DNA of 64,000 bases from Dyadobacter fermentans (GTDB taxonomy: Bacteria; Bacteroidota; Bacteroidia; Cytophagales; Spirosomataceae), in NCBI RefSeq assembly GCF_019924045.1, contig NZ_JAHXBN010000006.1:186001-250000 (forward strand). Reading direction: 5' to 3'. How positions within the stretch are numbered: the stretch's first letter is position 1; each line of letters starts with the position of its first letter. The translations under genes were made by a program, and so were the position numbers. Below are positions 27,612 to 36,246 of the stretch, piece after piece. The notes beneath the pieces were generated by a model, which searched no databases, was not told where the DNA came from, and saw only the letters and a list, made by a program, of their open reading frames with translations.

Positions 27612-27701
27612 AAATTACACTTCAACAGCAGATGTATCCACTGGAGAACCCCGGTTCCCAGTGGATTTTTTATTATATTTCATCCTGAATCAAACTAACC
27701 T

Positions 27702-28820
27702 ATGAAGCGCCTCCTCCCACTCCTGCTCATGCTCCCGATCACGCTTGCCGCCCAGAAACGCCCCCGAGATCTGGGTATCAAAATAGGCGTGCTGCCCACA
27801 GGCGCATTGAATGCGATCACCGATGTGACGGGCGTGAAGGTAGGCCAGGTGACGCTCACGGAAGGCGCGGATATACGCACAGGTGTGACGGCCATTCTCC
27901 CGCACGATGGCAACATGTTCCAGCAAAAGGTCCAGGCGGCGATGTACATCGGCAATGGTTTTGGTAAAATGACGGGCTATTCGCAGGTCGAGGAACTTGG
28001 TACGATTGAATCTCCCATTGTTTTAACCAACACATTGAGCGTACCCACAGCCGCCGACGCGGTGATCGACTGGACATTGGGCCAGAAAGGCAACGAAAAT
28101 GTAAGATCGGTAAACCCGGTTATCGGCGAAACGAACGACGGTTTCCTGAACGACATCCGGGGACGCCACGTACGGAAAGATCATGTACTCAATGCACTGG
28201 CCCAGGCCGAAAGCGGCCCGGTCGCGGAGGGTAATGTAGGGGCGGGCACCGGCACGGTTTGCTTTGGCTGGAAAGGCGGCATCGGCACAGCTTCGCGGAA
28301 ACTGCCCGAAAAGTTGGGTAACTATACAGTGGGTGTGCTGGTTCAAACCAACTTCGGAGGCGTTTTGAAGGTGAACGGCGTGCCGGTAGGCCAGGAACTG
28401 GGAAAATATGCCTTCAAAGAATCGCTCGACAAGTCGTCGGACGGCTCCTGCATGATGGTGCTCGCCACGGATGCACCACTGGACGCCCGCAACCTGAAAA
28501 GGCTTGCCAAGCGCGTTATGCTCGGTATGGCCCAAACGGGCGGCATCGCCGCAAACGGCAGCGGCGACTTTGTGATCGCCTTCTCGACAGCCAACAAAGT
28601 ACTGCACGAAACATCCGAAGCGGTTTTCAGCTCGGCATTCCTGCACAACGATTACGTCTCACCGCTATTTATGGCCGCCATGGAGGCTACCGAGGAAGCC
28701 ATCATCAATTCGCTTTTCATGGCGAGGACTTCCGAAGGTACTCAGGGCCACAAAGTAGAGGAGCTTCCAAAGGACAAAGTACTGGAAATCATGCGCAAAT
28801 ACGGTCGGATCAAGGAATAA
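27702..28820 (+). CDS. P1 family peptidase (DmpA/L-aminopeptidase-like), exported
   Basis: The 372-residue protein has a signal peptide (MKRLLPLLLMLPITLAAQ) and the family N-terminus LGIKIGVLPTGALNAITDVTGVKVGQVTL. The DmpA family cleaves itself between Gly and Ser to free a nucleophilic N-terminal serine; here the matching site is G248-S249 in the segment DGSCMMVLATDAPL. NVGAGTGTVCFGWKGGIGTAS is also typical. Substrates are likely short peptides or amino acid amides. The signal peptide places it in the periplasm or outside. Confidence 0.9.
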   Translation: MKRLLPLLLMLPITLAAQKRPRDLGIKIGVLPTGALNAITDVTGVKVGQVTLTEGADIRTGVTAILPHDGNMFQQKVQAAMYIGNGFGKMTGYSQVEELGTIESPIVLTNTLSVPTAADAVIDWTLGQKGNENVRSVNPVIGETNDGFLNDIRGRHVRKDHVLNALAQAESGPVAEGNVGAGTGTVCFGWKGGIGTASRKLPEKLGNYTVGVLVQTNFGGVLKVNGVPVGQELGKYAFKESLDKSSDGSCMMVLATDAPLDARNLKRLAKRVMLGMAQTGGIAANGSGDFVIAFSTANKVLHETSEAVFSSAFLHNDYVSPLFMAAMEATEEAIINSLFMARTSEGTQGHKVEELPKDKVLEIMRKYGRIKE

Positions 28821-28992
28821 CCTGAGAAATAGTTCGACGTATATAGTAAACAGTCAGTGAATACCCCTAAGGGAATCCCTTATATTTTTAGCCAATGCAA
28901 ACAATTAGTTAGGATTTTCGCTGAAAAAGCTTAATTTTCAACCCTTTACGAAACCGGGTAATCTTACCTGGCTTTTCCTGTACTTTCCCGTA

Positions 28993-29024
28993 TTGACCGG
29001 ACCTGTCGCTTAGAATTAATTTTG
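28993..29024 (+). promoter_or_regulatory. Candidate promoter of the LuxR-type regulator gene
   Basis: TTG at 28993-28995 and a perfect TAATTTTG (TAnnTTTG) at 29017-29024 are 21 bases apart, about 33 bases before the start codon. Confidence 0.6.
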
Positions 29025-29057
29025 ATGCATAAATTCTAGTACTCAACCCCGAAAAGT

Positions 29058-29708
29058 ATGGAACATTCTATTACACACGCATGCCTCGTCCATCCGCATC
29101 CCTTAGAGTGCGAGGCGGTTGCAGAATGGCTGAGGAGGAGGTCTTACATCGAGCTGGTTGGTAAGTGTAATAATCTTGAACAAATCACCCAGTTACCCTA
29201 CCTGAAAGAAATTGATATCGTAGTTGTATTCGCTCATCATGCCGAAAAGACGGCAGACCAGATTTTAAAGATCAGAAAACTCTACCCCAAACTGAAATTC
29301 CTGTTGCTCGCACCCAGCCCATCGGCCGAATCGGTCCGTGAGGTAGTGCGGTCTGGTGTAAGCGGCTACATTGTTTTCGAAGCCGAACTCGATGAATGGG
29401 AACGCGCCATACGGGCCGTTTCGGACGGGAAAGTGTACTATGGGCAAGAAGTAATGCTCAAACTCGCCGAGACTTCCATGGACAAATATATCCAGGACCC
29501 GGCACCATCCACCCGTGATTTTTTAAGCAAAAGAGAAGTAGAAATCCTCCGGCTCGTCGCCAGCGAATACTCTACCAACAAGATCGCCAGCGAACTGTGC
29601 ATCAGCGACAAAACTGTCGAAACCCACCGCCGTAACCTCTTTCAGAAACTGGGTGTCAGAAACTCGGTTGGCCTCACCAAAATAGCTGTCCGAATGGGCG
29701 TGGTGTAG
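29058..29708 (+). CDS. LuxR/NarL-type regulator with a degenerate receiver domain
   Basis: Residues 1-125 fold like a receiver domain by pattern, but the key residues are missing. The acidic pair expected after the first strand is H12-P13, the phospho-acceptor position falls at F58/A59 in IVVVFAHH, and the conserved lysine position is F107. Residues 153-216 form an intact GerE helix-turn-helix (LSKREVEILRLVASEYSTNKIASELCISDKTVETHRRNLFQKLGV). It should therefore bind DNA without classical phosphorylation. It lies directly upstream of the T6SS genes, with its own promoter, and probably controls them; that link is inference. Confidence 0.85.
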   Translation: MEHSITHACLVHPHPLECEAVAEWLRRRSYIELVGKCNNLEQITQLPYLKEIDIVVVFAHHAEKTADQILKIRKLYPKLKFLLLAPSPSAESVREVVRSGVSGYIVFEAELDEWERAIRAVSDGKVYYGQEVMLKLAETSMDKYIQDPAPSTRDFLSKREVEILRLVASEYSTNKIASELCISDKTVETHRRNLFQKLGVRNSVGLTKIAVRMGVV

Positions 29709-29807
29709 TTTTTCACCGGTTTTCATAGTGGAAAACCCTTAAAAACAATAGTCAAAACCATTAGTAAAATCAGGGTAAAAATCCGAAAAATTCAGGGTAT
29801 CTGCCGA

Positions 29808-29838
29808 TTGAAATAGCGCTTGCGCCGCAACAACTTTG
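29808..29838 (+). promoter_or_regulatory. Candidate promoter for the small HTH gene and the T6SS operon
   Basis: TTG at 29808-29810 and CAACTTTG at 29831-29838 are separated by exactly 20 bases, 16 bases before the start codon at 29855. A short direct repeat TCAGGGTA occurs just upstream (29770-29777 and 29792-29799). Confidence 0.5.
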
Positions 29839-29854
29839 TCTAAGTGTTTTAATT

Positions 29855-30037
29855 ATGGAACTGACAAAGCGCGAAAAGGAAATCCTGGATCTGATCATGG
29901 ACGAAATGAGCTCCAAGGAGATCGCTGAAAGGCTGCAAGTGAGCATTTCCACCGTGGAAGCCTACCGGCGAAGTCTGTTCAGAAAATTCGGTGTACGTTC
30001 GGTGATAGGGCTGGTAAAAGCAGCCATGAAAATGTAG
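29855..30037 (+). CDS. Stand-alone LuxR-type helix-turn-helix protein (60 aa)
   Basis: The whole protein is one GerE DNA-binding domain: LTKREKEILDLIMDEMSSKEIAERLQVSISTVEAYRRSLFRKFGVRSVIGLVKAAM. There is no sensing or receiver domain. It starts 22 bases before tssK and likely belongs to the same transcript. It may dimerise with, or compete with, the regulator encoded just upstream, whose DNA-binding domain is similar. This is a proposal from context only. Confidence 0.8.
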   Translation: MELTKREKEILDLIMDEMSSKEIAERLQVSISTVEAYRRSLFRKFGVRSVIGLVKAAMKM

Positions 30038-30058
30038 TACTCGTAATTACAAACTGGT

Positions 30059-31222
30059 ATGGCAGATATCCGTCGCATGGCCGTCAACTGGGTCGACGGG
30101 ATGAAAATCTCGCGGCAACATTTTATCGAAACAGATCATTACCACACCGATCAGGTTCGACGTGCCACCGCCGCATTACTCACTCCATTAAACTTTGGCC
30201 TGCTGCTTCCCAAAGACGGGAACGACCCGCTCGAAATACAGGTATTGGGCGATGCGGGAAATCAGATCAGGGTAAAAGTGAGCCGCTGCCAGGCGATAGC
30301 ACCCGACGGCAGCCTGCTCGACGTCGAAGAAACGGACGAATTGAAACTCGACACGTCGCTGGCCGGAATCCTGGAACAGTACCGGCTTCCGATGACGCAG
30401 AATGTGGAAATATATATGGTACTCAGCGTAGGCATGTTCGAACGACAGCCGACCGGAACGCCTTCGGAATCAGAAATTCCGGTGCGGCATCCTTACACGC
30501 TGGCGCTCTCACGCGTGAGCCTGGTACCTTCGGAGCTCATTAATATCGATCAATGGGGCGGTCCGGGGCTGATCATCGGTAAGCTGGCGTACAGCAACTC
30601 CGAATTGCGCGTTTTGCACGATTTCGTACCGGCCAGCCGGGCGGTACGCAGCCACAAAAACCTGCGCGAATGGCACAGTCGGTGGACGGGTTATTTGAAT
30701 GACATCGAAATGTACTCGTTCCGGATTTTGCAGAAGATCAAAACCAAAAGCCAGAAAAGTACGCTCGCGGATAGTGTACAAATGATGGTGGAAGGGCTTG
30801 TCGGCATAATGACGATGGTGAATGTCAGTTTCCAGCGAATAATTCCCTTCGAACCGCCGGTACAAATGGTAACATCGATGATCCAGACGGCTCAGGCGAT
30901 TCGCGTCGCAATGGAATGCCTCACCGACAGAGAGAAAGAAGAACTACTGGGTTATCTCGGCGAATGGGCCGACGACTCGCCCGGAAGCATTGAAAAGCAG
31001 CTGTTAGCCGTGATACAAGCGCCGTTTAATCAAAATGACATGTTGCCCGGTCTGCGGGTCATCGATGGTTTTTACAGTATGTGGACAGCCCTATTCCTGA
31101 AACTGAGCCAACTCGAATTTATCGGCAAGCGTAAAGGACAGCAGGTATTTATCATTGAAAGCCCAGTACACGAGCCGCCTGTACAACCGGAGAAATCAAA
31201 GTCGAGATGGAGTCCATTATAA
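30059..31222 (+). CDS. tssK: Type VI secretion baseplate protein TssK
   Basis: TssK links the T6SS baseplate to the membrane complex. The 387-residue protein shows the family N-terminus MAVNWVDGMKISRQHFIETDHY. A shell-like beta-rich region with LDVEETDELKLD and IYMVLSVG follows, then a helical middle (about 200-330) with HSRWTGYLNDIEMYSFRILQKIK. It is first of the structural genes in the cluster. The C-terminal tail (about 25 residues after FIIES) is Pro- and Lys-rich. Identity rests on the N-terminal motif and the neighbouring tss genes. Confidence 0.85.
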   Translation: MADIRRMAVNWVDGMKISRQHFIETDHYHTDQVRRATAALLTPLNFGLLLPKDGNDPLEIQVLGDAGNQIRVKVSRCQAIAPDGSLLDVEETDELKLDTSLAGILEQYRLPMTQNVEIYMVLSVGMFERQPTGTPSESEIPVRHPYTLALSRVSLVPSELINIDQWGGPGLIIGKLAYSNSELRVLHDFVPASRAVRSHKNLREWHSRWTGYLNDIEMYSFRILQKIKTKSQKSTLADSVQMMVEGLVGIMTMVNVSFQRIIPFEPPVQMVTSMIQTAQAIRVAMECLTDREKEELLGYLGEWADDSPGSIEKQLLAVIQAPFNQNDMLPGLRVIDGFYSMWTALFLKLSQLEFIGKRKGQQVFIIESPVHEPPVQPEKSKSRWSPL

Positions 31223-31242
31223 CGACCCACTATGTCCCGTTC

Positions 31243-31327
31243 CCAGGGATTTAAATCCCTGGATACAAAATGTACCGCGCCTCTGGCGCTACCTGAGATA
31301 CCCCAAACCCAGGGTTTCAACCCTGGG
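31243..31327 (+). repeat. REP-like pair of palindromic hairpins between tssK and tssO
   Basis: A perfect 20-base palindrome with half-site CCAGGGATTT lies at 31243-31262. A second hairpin, CCCAGGGTT-TC-AACCCTGGG, lies at 31308-31327. Between them is a small CGCGCCTCTGGCGC stem. Paired hairpins of this CCAGGG/CCCTGG type resemble REP/BIME elements mobilised by RAYT transposases, none of which is in the window. Confidence 0.6.
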
Positions 31328-31381
31328 CCCCCAGACGGCACGTTGCCATACGCCTAAACTGCACTAGCATGTAGCATAACG

Positions 31382-32308
31382 ATGGAACCAACTAACAAAA
31401 CCCAGAGAAAAACAGCGATTGGCAGGTTCGTAGGCATGTACGTGCTATCTCTCACGTTCCCTCTTGCGGCAGTGTACCTGCTCATGCGGGTGCCCGACTC
31501 GGTATCCGCTTCGGAGACCCGCCGGTACCGTGAGATCGTCGAGGAACAGGACCCGATGCTGGTCGATACCGATACGCTCAGCCAGATATCGCGCAGGCTC
31601 ATCCAGCTCGACGGCGTTTACAGCAGCGCCACCGACGAAATGGCCAAAGCCACCGCGAGAACGCAGTTAGTTGACATTGAAAGTCGCGTCAACAGCATTA
31701 TGAGCCATTTCAACAACCTGGCGGCAGCCGCGGCGCACGAGCAGAACAAACGCCTGTCGACCGGCATTGCCAAGCTAACGGAGGCATTGGTTACCTACCG
31801 CCAGACCATCGCTGAGCTTAGGCGCACGCTGGACAGTAAAGGCATTGATATGCAAATGGTGAATGACCTCCGCAACCAGATCAATATGAAAGACCTGGAA
31901 ATCAAAGGAATGGAACGTCAGTTGTTGACTGCCGCAGCAGGTGGTGGTGGCGGAGGAGGCCCCGACAAGGAATTGCAAGCCAAGATGGCCGCGTTGCAAC
32001 GCGATCTCGACAATTGCAGGAGTTCCAAATCGGGTGGCGGGGACATCGCCGCCATTCAAAGGCAGCTCGATGAATGTCTCGCAGCCAAAAATGGCACGGC
32101 CGTCACTTACCGCGAATGGCTCCGCTATTCGGAAGCCGAGGGTTACTACCAATTGCTCACGCAAGGAAACCTGCGTAAAAACGACCGGAAAGTGTATTAC
32201 GACCAGGCGAAGCAGATATTCGACGGTTTACAGGTTTCGACAGCGAACAAAGACATGAAAGCCAAAGCGACCGAGCGGTTATTGGCATTACAAAAAAATC
32301 AGCCCTGA
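31382..32308 (+). CDS. tssO: TssO-like T6SSiii membrane protein
   Basis: The 308-residue protein has a short cytoplasmic N-terminus (EPTNKTQRKTAIGRF), one transmembrane helix at about 17-36, and a long periplasmic region predicted to be coiled coil (about 55-190 and 200-240). A glycine-rich hinge, AGGGGGGGPD, interrupts it near residue 190. This layout and the position between tssK and clpV match TssO of the Bacteroidota T6SS, one of the proteins that replaces TssJLM. The protein is longer than I would expect for TssO, and TssP is an alternative. Confidence 0.6.
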   Translation: MEPTNKTQRKTAIGRFVGMYVLSLTFPLAAVYLLMRVPDSVSASETRRYREIVEEQDPMLVDTDTLSQISRRLIQLDGVYSSATDEMAKATARTQLVDIESRVNSIMSHFNNLAAAAAHEQNKRLSTGIAKLTEALVTYRQTIAELRRTLDSKGIDMQMVNDLRNQINMKDLEIKGMERQLLTAAAGGGGGGGPDKELQAKMAALQRDLDNCRSSKSGGGDIAAIQRQLDECLAAKNGTAVTYREWLRYSEAEGYYQLLTQGNLRKNDRKVYYDQAKQIFDGLQVSTANKDMKAKATERLLALQKNQP

Positions 32309-32340
32309 AAAACAGCGTTCCAAATCTATCCTATTGATCC

Positions 32341-34812
32341 ATGCAAACCGAAGCACTCAGATACGCGATCACGATCGCACAGTCGCTTGCGCGCGAATAC
32401 CGGCAGGAGCGGTTTGGTCCCGCGCATTTGCTTATGGGCCTGCTGCATAATGACGTCGGCCTGGCTTCCGAACTCGTAATGGCCGGCAAAGACCTTGCAT
32501 ACCTGCGCGACTGGGCCGAGGTGCGACTGGAAGAAAGCGCCAAATCAGTGCGCGTGCCGGAGCTTCCGCAGCCCGACAACCAGGCCACTTCCGCGCTGGA
32601 ACTTGCAGAACTCATTGCATTGCAATTCAATATCGATACCGACCCGCTTTGTACATTAGCCGCTTTACTCAAACCCGGGGTAGGGTTTTCTTCCGATCAG
32701 TTGAAATCCCTTCCTATTACTCAAAAAGAAGCATTAGCACTTCATAATGCTCCGCCTGTTACAGGTAATGGCGAAAATGACGCTGCAAGACCCGCTGCAC
32801 CGCCGACAGCAAAAGGCACCGGTTATCTGGATAAATACACGTCTGACAAAACACAGCGTGCAGCCGAGGGCAAAACCGACGACATTATCGGCCGCGATCG
32901 GGAGATCCGGCAAATGGCGGAAATACTGGGCCGCAGAAGCAAGCCTAACGTGATGTTGACCGGCGAACCGGGTGTCGGCAAGTCCGCGCTGGTGGAAGGC
33001 TTTTCCAAACTCATAGCGGAGAAAAAAGTCCCCCAGCTGTTGCAAAATGCCCGTTTGCTGGAACTGGACACCGGTACGCTGGTGGCCGGAGCATCTTATA
33101 AAGGCGAAATCGAAGAGCGGTTGAAGGGTATTTTAAATGAATTGAAAGGATTTGACAAAGCGATTCTGTTCATCGACGAAATCCACATGCTGCTCGACCC
33201 CAAAGGTTCGATCGGTGCGGGAGTAGCTCAATTACTGAAACCCGAACTGGCCCGCGGTGAGCTTACATTGATCGGTGCGACTACGCCGGAGGAATACCGG
33301 AAATACATTGAAAAAGACGAAGCATTCTCCCGGCGGTTCGAAATACTGCATGTGGAAGAGCCCGACGAAGCTACTGCCACACGCATGATCGAGCATATGC
33401 TGCCGGTGTACGAAGCCCACCATGGCCTGAAAGTGTCCGAAGGTACCGCAGCTGAGGCTGTGAAACTGGCAAAAAGGTATGTCAAAGACCGCCGCCTGCC
33501 CGATGTTGCCCTAGACCTGCTCGACCGCACTATGGCCGCGATGCGCTTAATGGACGAAGTGTCTGAAAATGAACTAAATACATTACAAACAGACCTCGAC
33601 ACGCTGATGGCGGTGGATGAAGCGGAAAGGCTGCATGAACTCAAGTGGTTTGCCCGGCAACTGCCTAATCGGCTTAGCCCCCTGCTCACCGGCCAGCTGG
33701 ACGCAAACGAAGATTCCGACCTGGAAACACCAGAGGGAATTCATAATCAATTAAGTACCAAACTTTCCGCATTGCGTAACCTGGCCACGCGGCGCTCCGA
33801 TTCGATCGGCAAAAATGACGTGGCCGCCATTATCTCCCACAAAACGGGCATACCGCTCGGTAAGCTCCAAAGCTCCGAACGTGACAGGCTGCTGGGAATT
33901 GACGAAGTACTGAAGAAAAGGGTGGTAGGTCAGGATCAGGCCGTGAAGGCATTGAGCGAAGCCATTCTGGAATCGCGCTCAGGCCTCATCAAGGCCGGCC
34001 AACCCATTGGTTCGTTCTTTCTGCTGGGACCGACCGGGACCGGGAAAACCGAGATCGCGAAAGCACTGGCAGACTTTCTTTTCAACGATGAATCATTCCT
34101 GATCCGGTTCGACATGTCGGAATTCAAAGAAGAGCATTCGGCGGCATTGCTCTACGGGGCGCCTCCGGGGTATGTGGGTTATGAAGAAGGTGGGTTGCTC
34201 GTGAACAAAATCCGCCAAAAACCCTATTCGGTGGTCCTTTTTGACGAAATAGAAAAGGCGCACCCCTCAGTTTTCGATCTTTTCCTTCAAATCCTTGATG
34301 AGGGCAAATTGCACGACAGGCTGGGTAAAGAAGGTGATTTTTCGAATGCTGTCATCCTCTTTACTTCCAACATCGGGCAGGAGCATATTATCCAGGAGTT
34401 CGGCAAAGGTGGTGTTCCGCAGTCGTCCGACCTGATGGAGATTATGGCCAAATATTTCCGACCCGAGTTTCTGGCGCGACTAACCGAAATAGTCCCTTTT
34501 GCGCCGATTTCGGAGGATAATGTGGTTAAAATATTTGATATCCATTTGCGTAGCCTTACCGACTTGCTCGACAAGCAGGGTATCAGCCTCAACCTTACCC
34601 CCGAAGCACGGAAAAGCATCGCAATGCAAGGTTTTACACCAAGATACGGCGTGAGGCCACTGAAAGGCGTCATCCGGAACCTGCTGCGGCGGCCGGTAAG
34701 CCGGATGATCATCTCCGGCCAGGCCGTGAAGGGATCGGTGATCGACCTCAGCACCGACGACCATGGAGAGGTCATCTGGAATGTTCACCAAGCCGAAAGC
34801 ATATTAGAATAG
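32341..34812 (+). CDS. tssH: T6SS sheath-recycling ATPase ClpV/TssH
   Basis: ClpV disassembles contracted TssBC sheaths in the cytoplasm. The 823 residues comprise a Clp_N domain (about 1-135) and AAA1 with Walker A GEPGVGKS at 208-215 and Walker B ILFIDE at 275-280. AAA2 has Walker A GPTGTGKT at about 563-570 and [16 protein letters not shown]. It ends with a ClpB D2-small-like domain ([31 protein letters not shown]). The middle coiled-coil domain is shorter than in ClpB (about 60 residues), as expected for ClpV rather than the disaggregase. A linker of low similarity separates Clp_N from AAA1. Confidence 0.92.
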   Translation: MQTEALRYAITIAQSLAREYRQERFGPAHLLMGLLHNDVGLASELVMAGKDLAYLRDWAEVRLEESAKSVRVPELPQPDNQATSALELAELIALQFNIDTDPLCTLAALLKPGVGFSSDQLKSLPITQKEALALHNAPPVTGNGENDAARPAAPPTAKGTGYLDKYTSDKTQRAAEGKTDDIIGRDREIRQMAEILGRRSKPNVMLTGEPGVGKSALVEGFSKLIAEKKVPQLLQNARLLELDTGTLVAGASYKGEIEERLKGILNELKGFDKAILFIDEIHMLLDPKGSIGAGVAQLLKPELARGELTLIGATTPEEYRKYIEKDEAFSRRFEILHVEEPDEATATRMIEHMLPVYEAHHGLKVSEGTAAEAVKLAKRYVKDRRLPDVALDLLDRTMAAMRLMDEVSENELNTLQTDLDTLMAVDEAERLHELKWFARQLPNRLSPLLTGQLDANEDSDLETPEGIHNQLSTKLSALRNLATRRSDSIGKNDVAAIISHKTGIPLGKLQSSERDRLLGIDEVLKKRVVGQDQAVKALSEAILESRSGLIKAGQPIGSFFLLGPTGTGKTEIAKALADFLFNDESFLIRFDMSEFKEEHSAALLYGAPPGYVGYEEGGLLVNKIRQKPYSVVLFDEIEKAHPSVFDLFLQILDEGKLHDRLGKEGDFSNAVILFTSNIGQEHIIQEFGKGGVPQSSDLMEIMAKYFRPEFLARLTEIVPFAPISEDNVVKIFDIHLRSLTDLLDKQGISLNLTPEARKSIAMQGFTPRYGVRPLKGVIRNLLRRPVSRMIISGQAVKGSVIDLSTDDHGEVIWNVHQAESILE

Positions 34813-34853
34813 CACCCATTTGATAAACTATCCACACCTTCCTGAATCGAACA

Positions 34854-35321
34854 ATGAGTGTACTTGGAAATGCAGTCGCGCAGTTCGCGCAAACGAACCT
34901 GGCCAGCCAGGTAGGGAACGGAGAATGCTGGACACTGGCAGAACGCGCGCTGCAAAGTGCCGGTGCCAGAACTTCCACCGAAATCATGGGCAACGTAGGC
35001 CCGAACGACAACTATGTGTGGGGTACCGCCATTACCGCGGCCAACCTCGAAGCGGGCGATATTATCCAGTTCCGCAATTACACGTTCCGGTTCGACAGCT
35101 CGGATGGCGCCTGGCGGACAGAATCCCGCCCCCACCATACCGCGATCGTTATGTCTGTCGATACCTCCGGCGTCGTGGAAGTATATGAATGCAATGTCAA
35201 TGGCAGCAAAAATGTACAGCAAAACCGCCTGTACCTCCGTACCGGCGCGATGAGCGGCGGAAGCGTGACCGTCTCCGGGCAAATGTGGTTCTACCGACCG
35301 CAGGCACGGCCAACCACCTGA
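34854..35321 (+). CDS. Candidate T6SS effector with papain-fold (CHAP/NlpC-P60-like) pattern
   Basis: The 155-residue protein has C25 at the start of a helix (GNGECWTLAERAL), the strand motif AGDIIQFRNYTF, and H94-H95 before a hydrophobic strand (HHTAIVMSV), followed by VEVYECN with N114 as a possible third residue. This order of Cys, GD..Q/VF, His and polar residue is that of CHAP/NlpC-P60 amidases, which cut peptidoglycan peptides. It has no signal peptide, so export would need the T6SS. It lies 41 bases past clpV and 43 bases before a metzincin-like gene. No obvious immunity gene is named; the lipoproteins downstream are candidates. Confidence 0.55.
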   Translation: MSVLGNAVAQFAQTNLASQVGNGECWTLAERALQSAGARTSTEIMGNVGPNDNYVWGTAITAANLEAGDIIQFRNYTFRFDSSDGAWRTESRPHHTAIVMSVDTSGVVEVYECNVNGSKNVQQNRLYLRTGAMSGGSVTVSGQMWFYRPQARPTT

Positions 35322-35364
35322 CCCTCCGCACCGAGAAGTTATCCATCCGAAAACCTGAAACATT

Positions 35365-36204
35365 ATGCACATTCATCTATTCAGAAATGCGAGGCGGTGG
35401 GATTCGTGCCTTATTCCGATCGACGATACGACGTTCGGGATGATCCTGCAATTCAAAGTGCGCTTGGTGCGTGTTGAGCCCAATACCCGCTTTTTCATGG
35501 GTGAAACCTACGCAACCGGCAACGGAATGCTGCACGACACCTACGGCCATTTTCACCTCGATCGGTGGGACGACCACGAATGGGAAGATTACAAAGACCG
35601 GTTCGTCAACGTAGTGCAAAGGCACTGGAGCGATAAATTCATCCTCGATCCGAATAAGGATTGGCATGTCCCCCGCACCACATCCCCGCGCAACTCGGCC
35701 ACCATTCAATGCGGATTGTCGATCCAGCTCGTCGACAACTCCTCTCAGGCGCATCAGACCTACCGGATCATCCACCCGCGCGAAAGCACGTTCAGATCTT
35801 ATGTGGAAGAGTTCAATCGAACCGGCGTGTTCACTCACAACGACCTGGAACCTCACTGGAACGACCGCCTTACCCGCATTGGCTCGGAAAACCATAATGT
35901 GTCGTTTTTGCAAACCACGATCAACCACGAATTTGGCCACACACTCGGGCTAAACCACGTGAAAGGGGTAGGTAACAGCGATGCCAATTATGGTGTGACA
36001 TTGTCCGAACGCGAAAACCAGATGGGTATGGGCGGATTGCTCACGCCGCGTCACGCGCAGCCATGGATCACGCGCCTGCGTAACCACCTGATCCCGCAGA
36101 CGCATTACGATACCACCGTTTCCTTCCGTGGAAGGGTTGCAAGCCCGCAGCTGATCGAATATTGGGATAACGACTGGCGTCCAGCCGCACCTGCAGCTTC
36201 CTGA
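35365..36204 (+). CDS. Metzincin-like zinc metalloprotease, candidate T6SS effector
   Basis: The 279-residue protein carries a complete extended zinc motif H188-E-F-G-H192-TLGLN-H198, with E189 as catalytic base, which defines metzincins. NQMGMGGLL about 20 residues later could be the Met-turn. No signal peptide or membrane segment is present, so it is either cytoplasmic or carried by the T6SS. The N-terminal 180 residues do not resemble a known domain to me. Its place inside the T6SS operon beside a CHAP-like protein supports a cargo role, but a role in assembly, for example remodelling of the cell wall, is also possible. Confidence 0.6.
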   Translation: MHIHLFRNARRWDSCLIPIDDTTFGMILQFKVRLVRVEPNTRFFMGETYATGNGMLHDTYGHFHLDRWDDHEWEDYKDRFVNVVQRHWSDKFILDPNKDWHVPRTTSPRNSATIQCGLSIQLVDNSSQAHQTYRIIHPRESTFRSYVEEFNRTGVFTHNDLEPHWNDRLTRIGSENHNVSFLQTTINHEFGHTLGLNHVKGVGNSDANYGVTLSERENQMGMGGLLTPRHAQPWITRLRNHLIPQTHYDTTVSFRGRVASPQLIEYWDNDWRPAAPAAS

Positions 36205-36246
36205 AAATATGAATGAACAAATCCGCTGAACGCAGCGATTAAAGCC

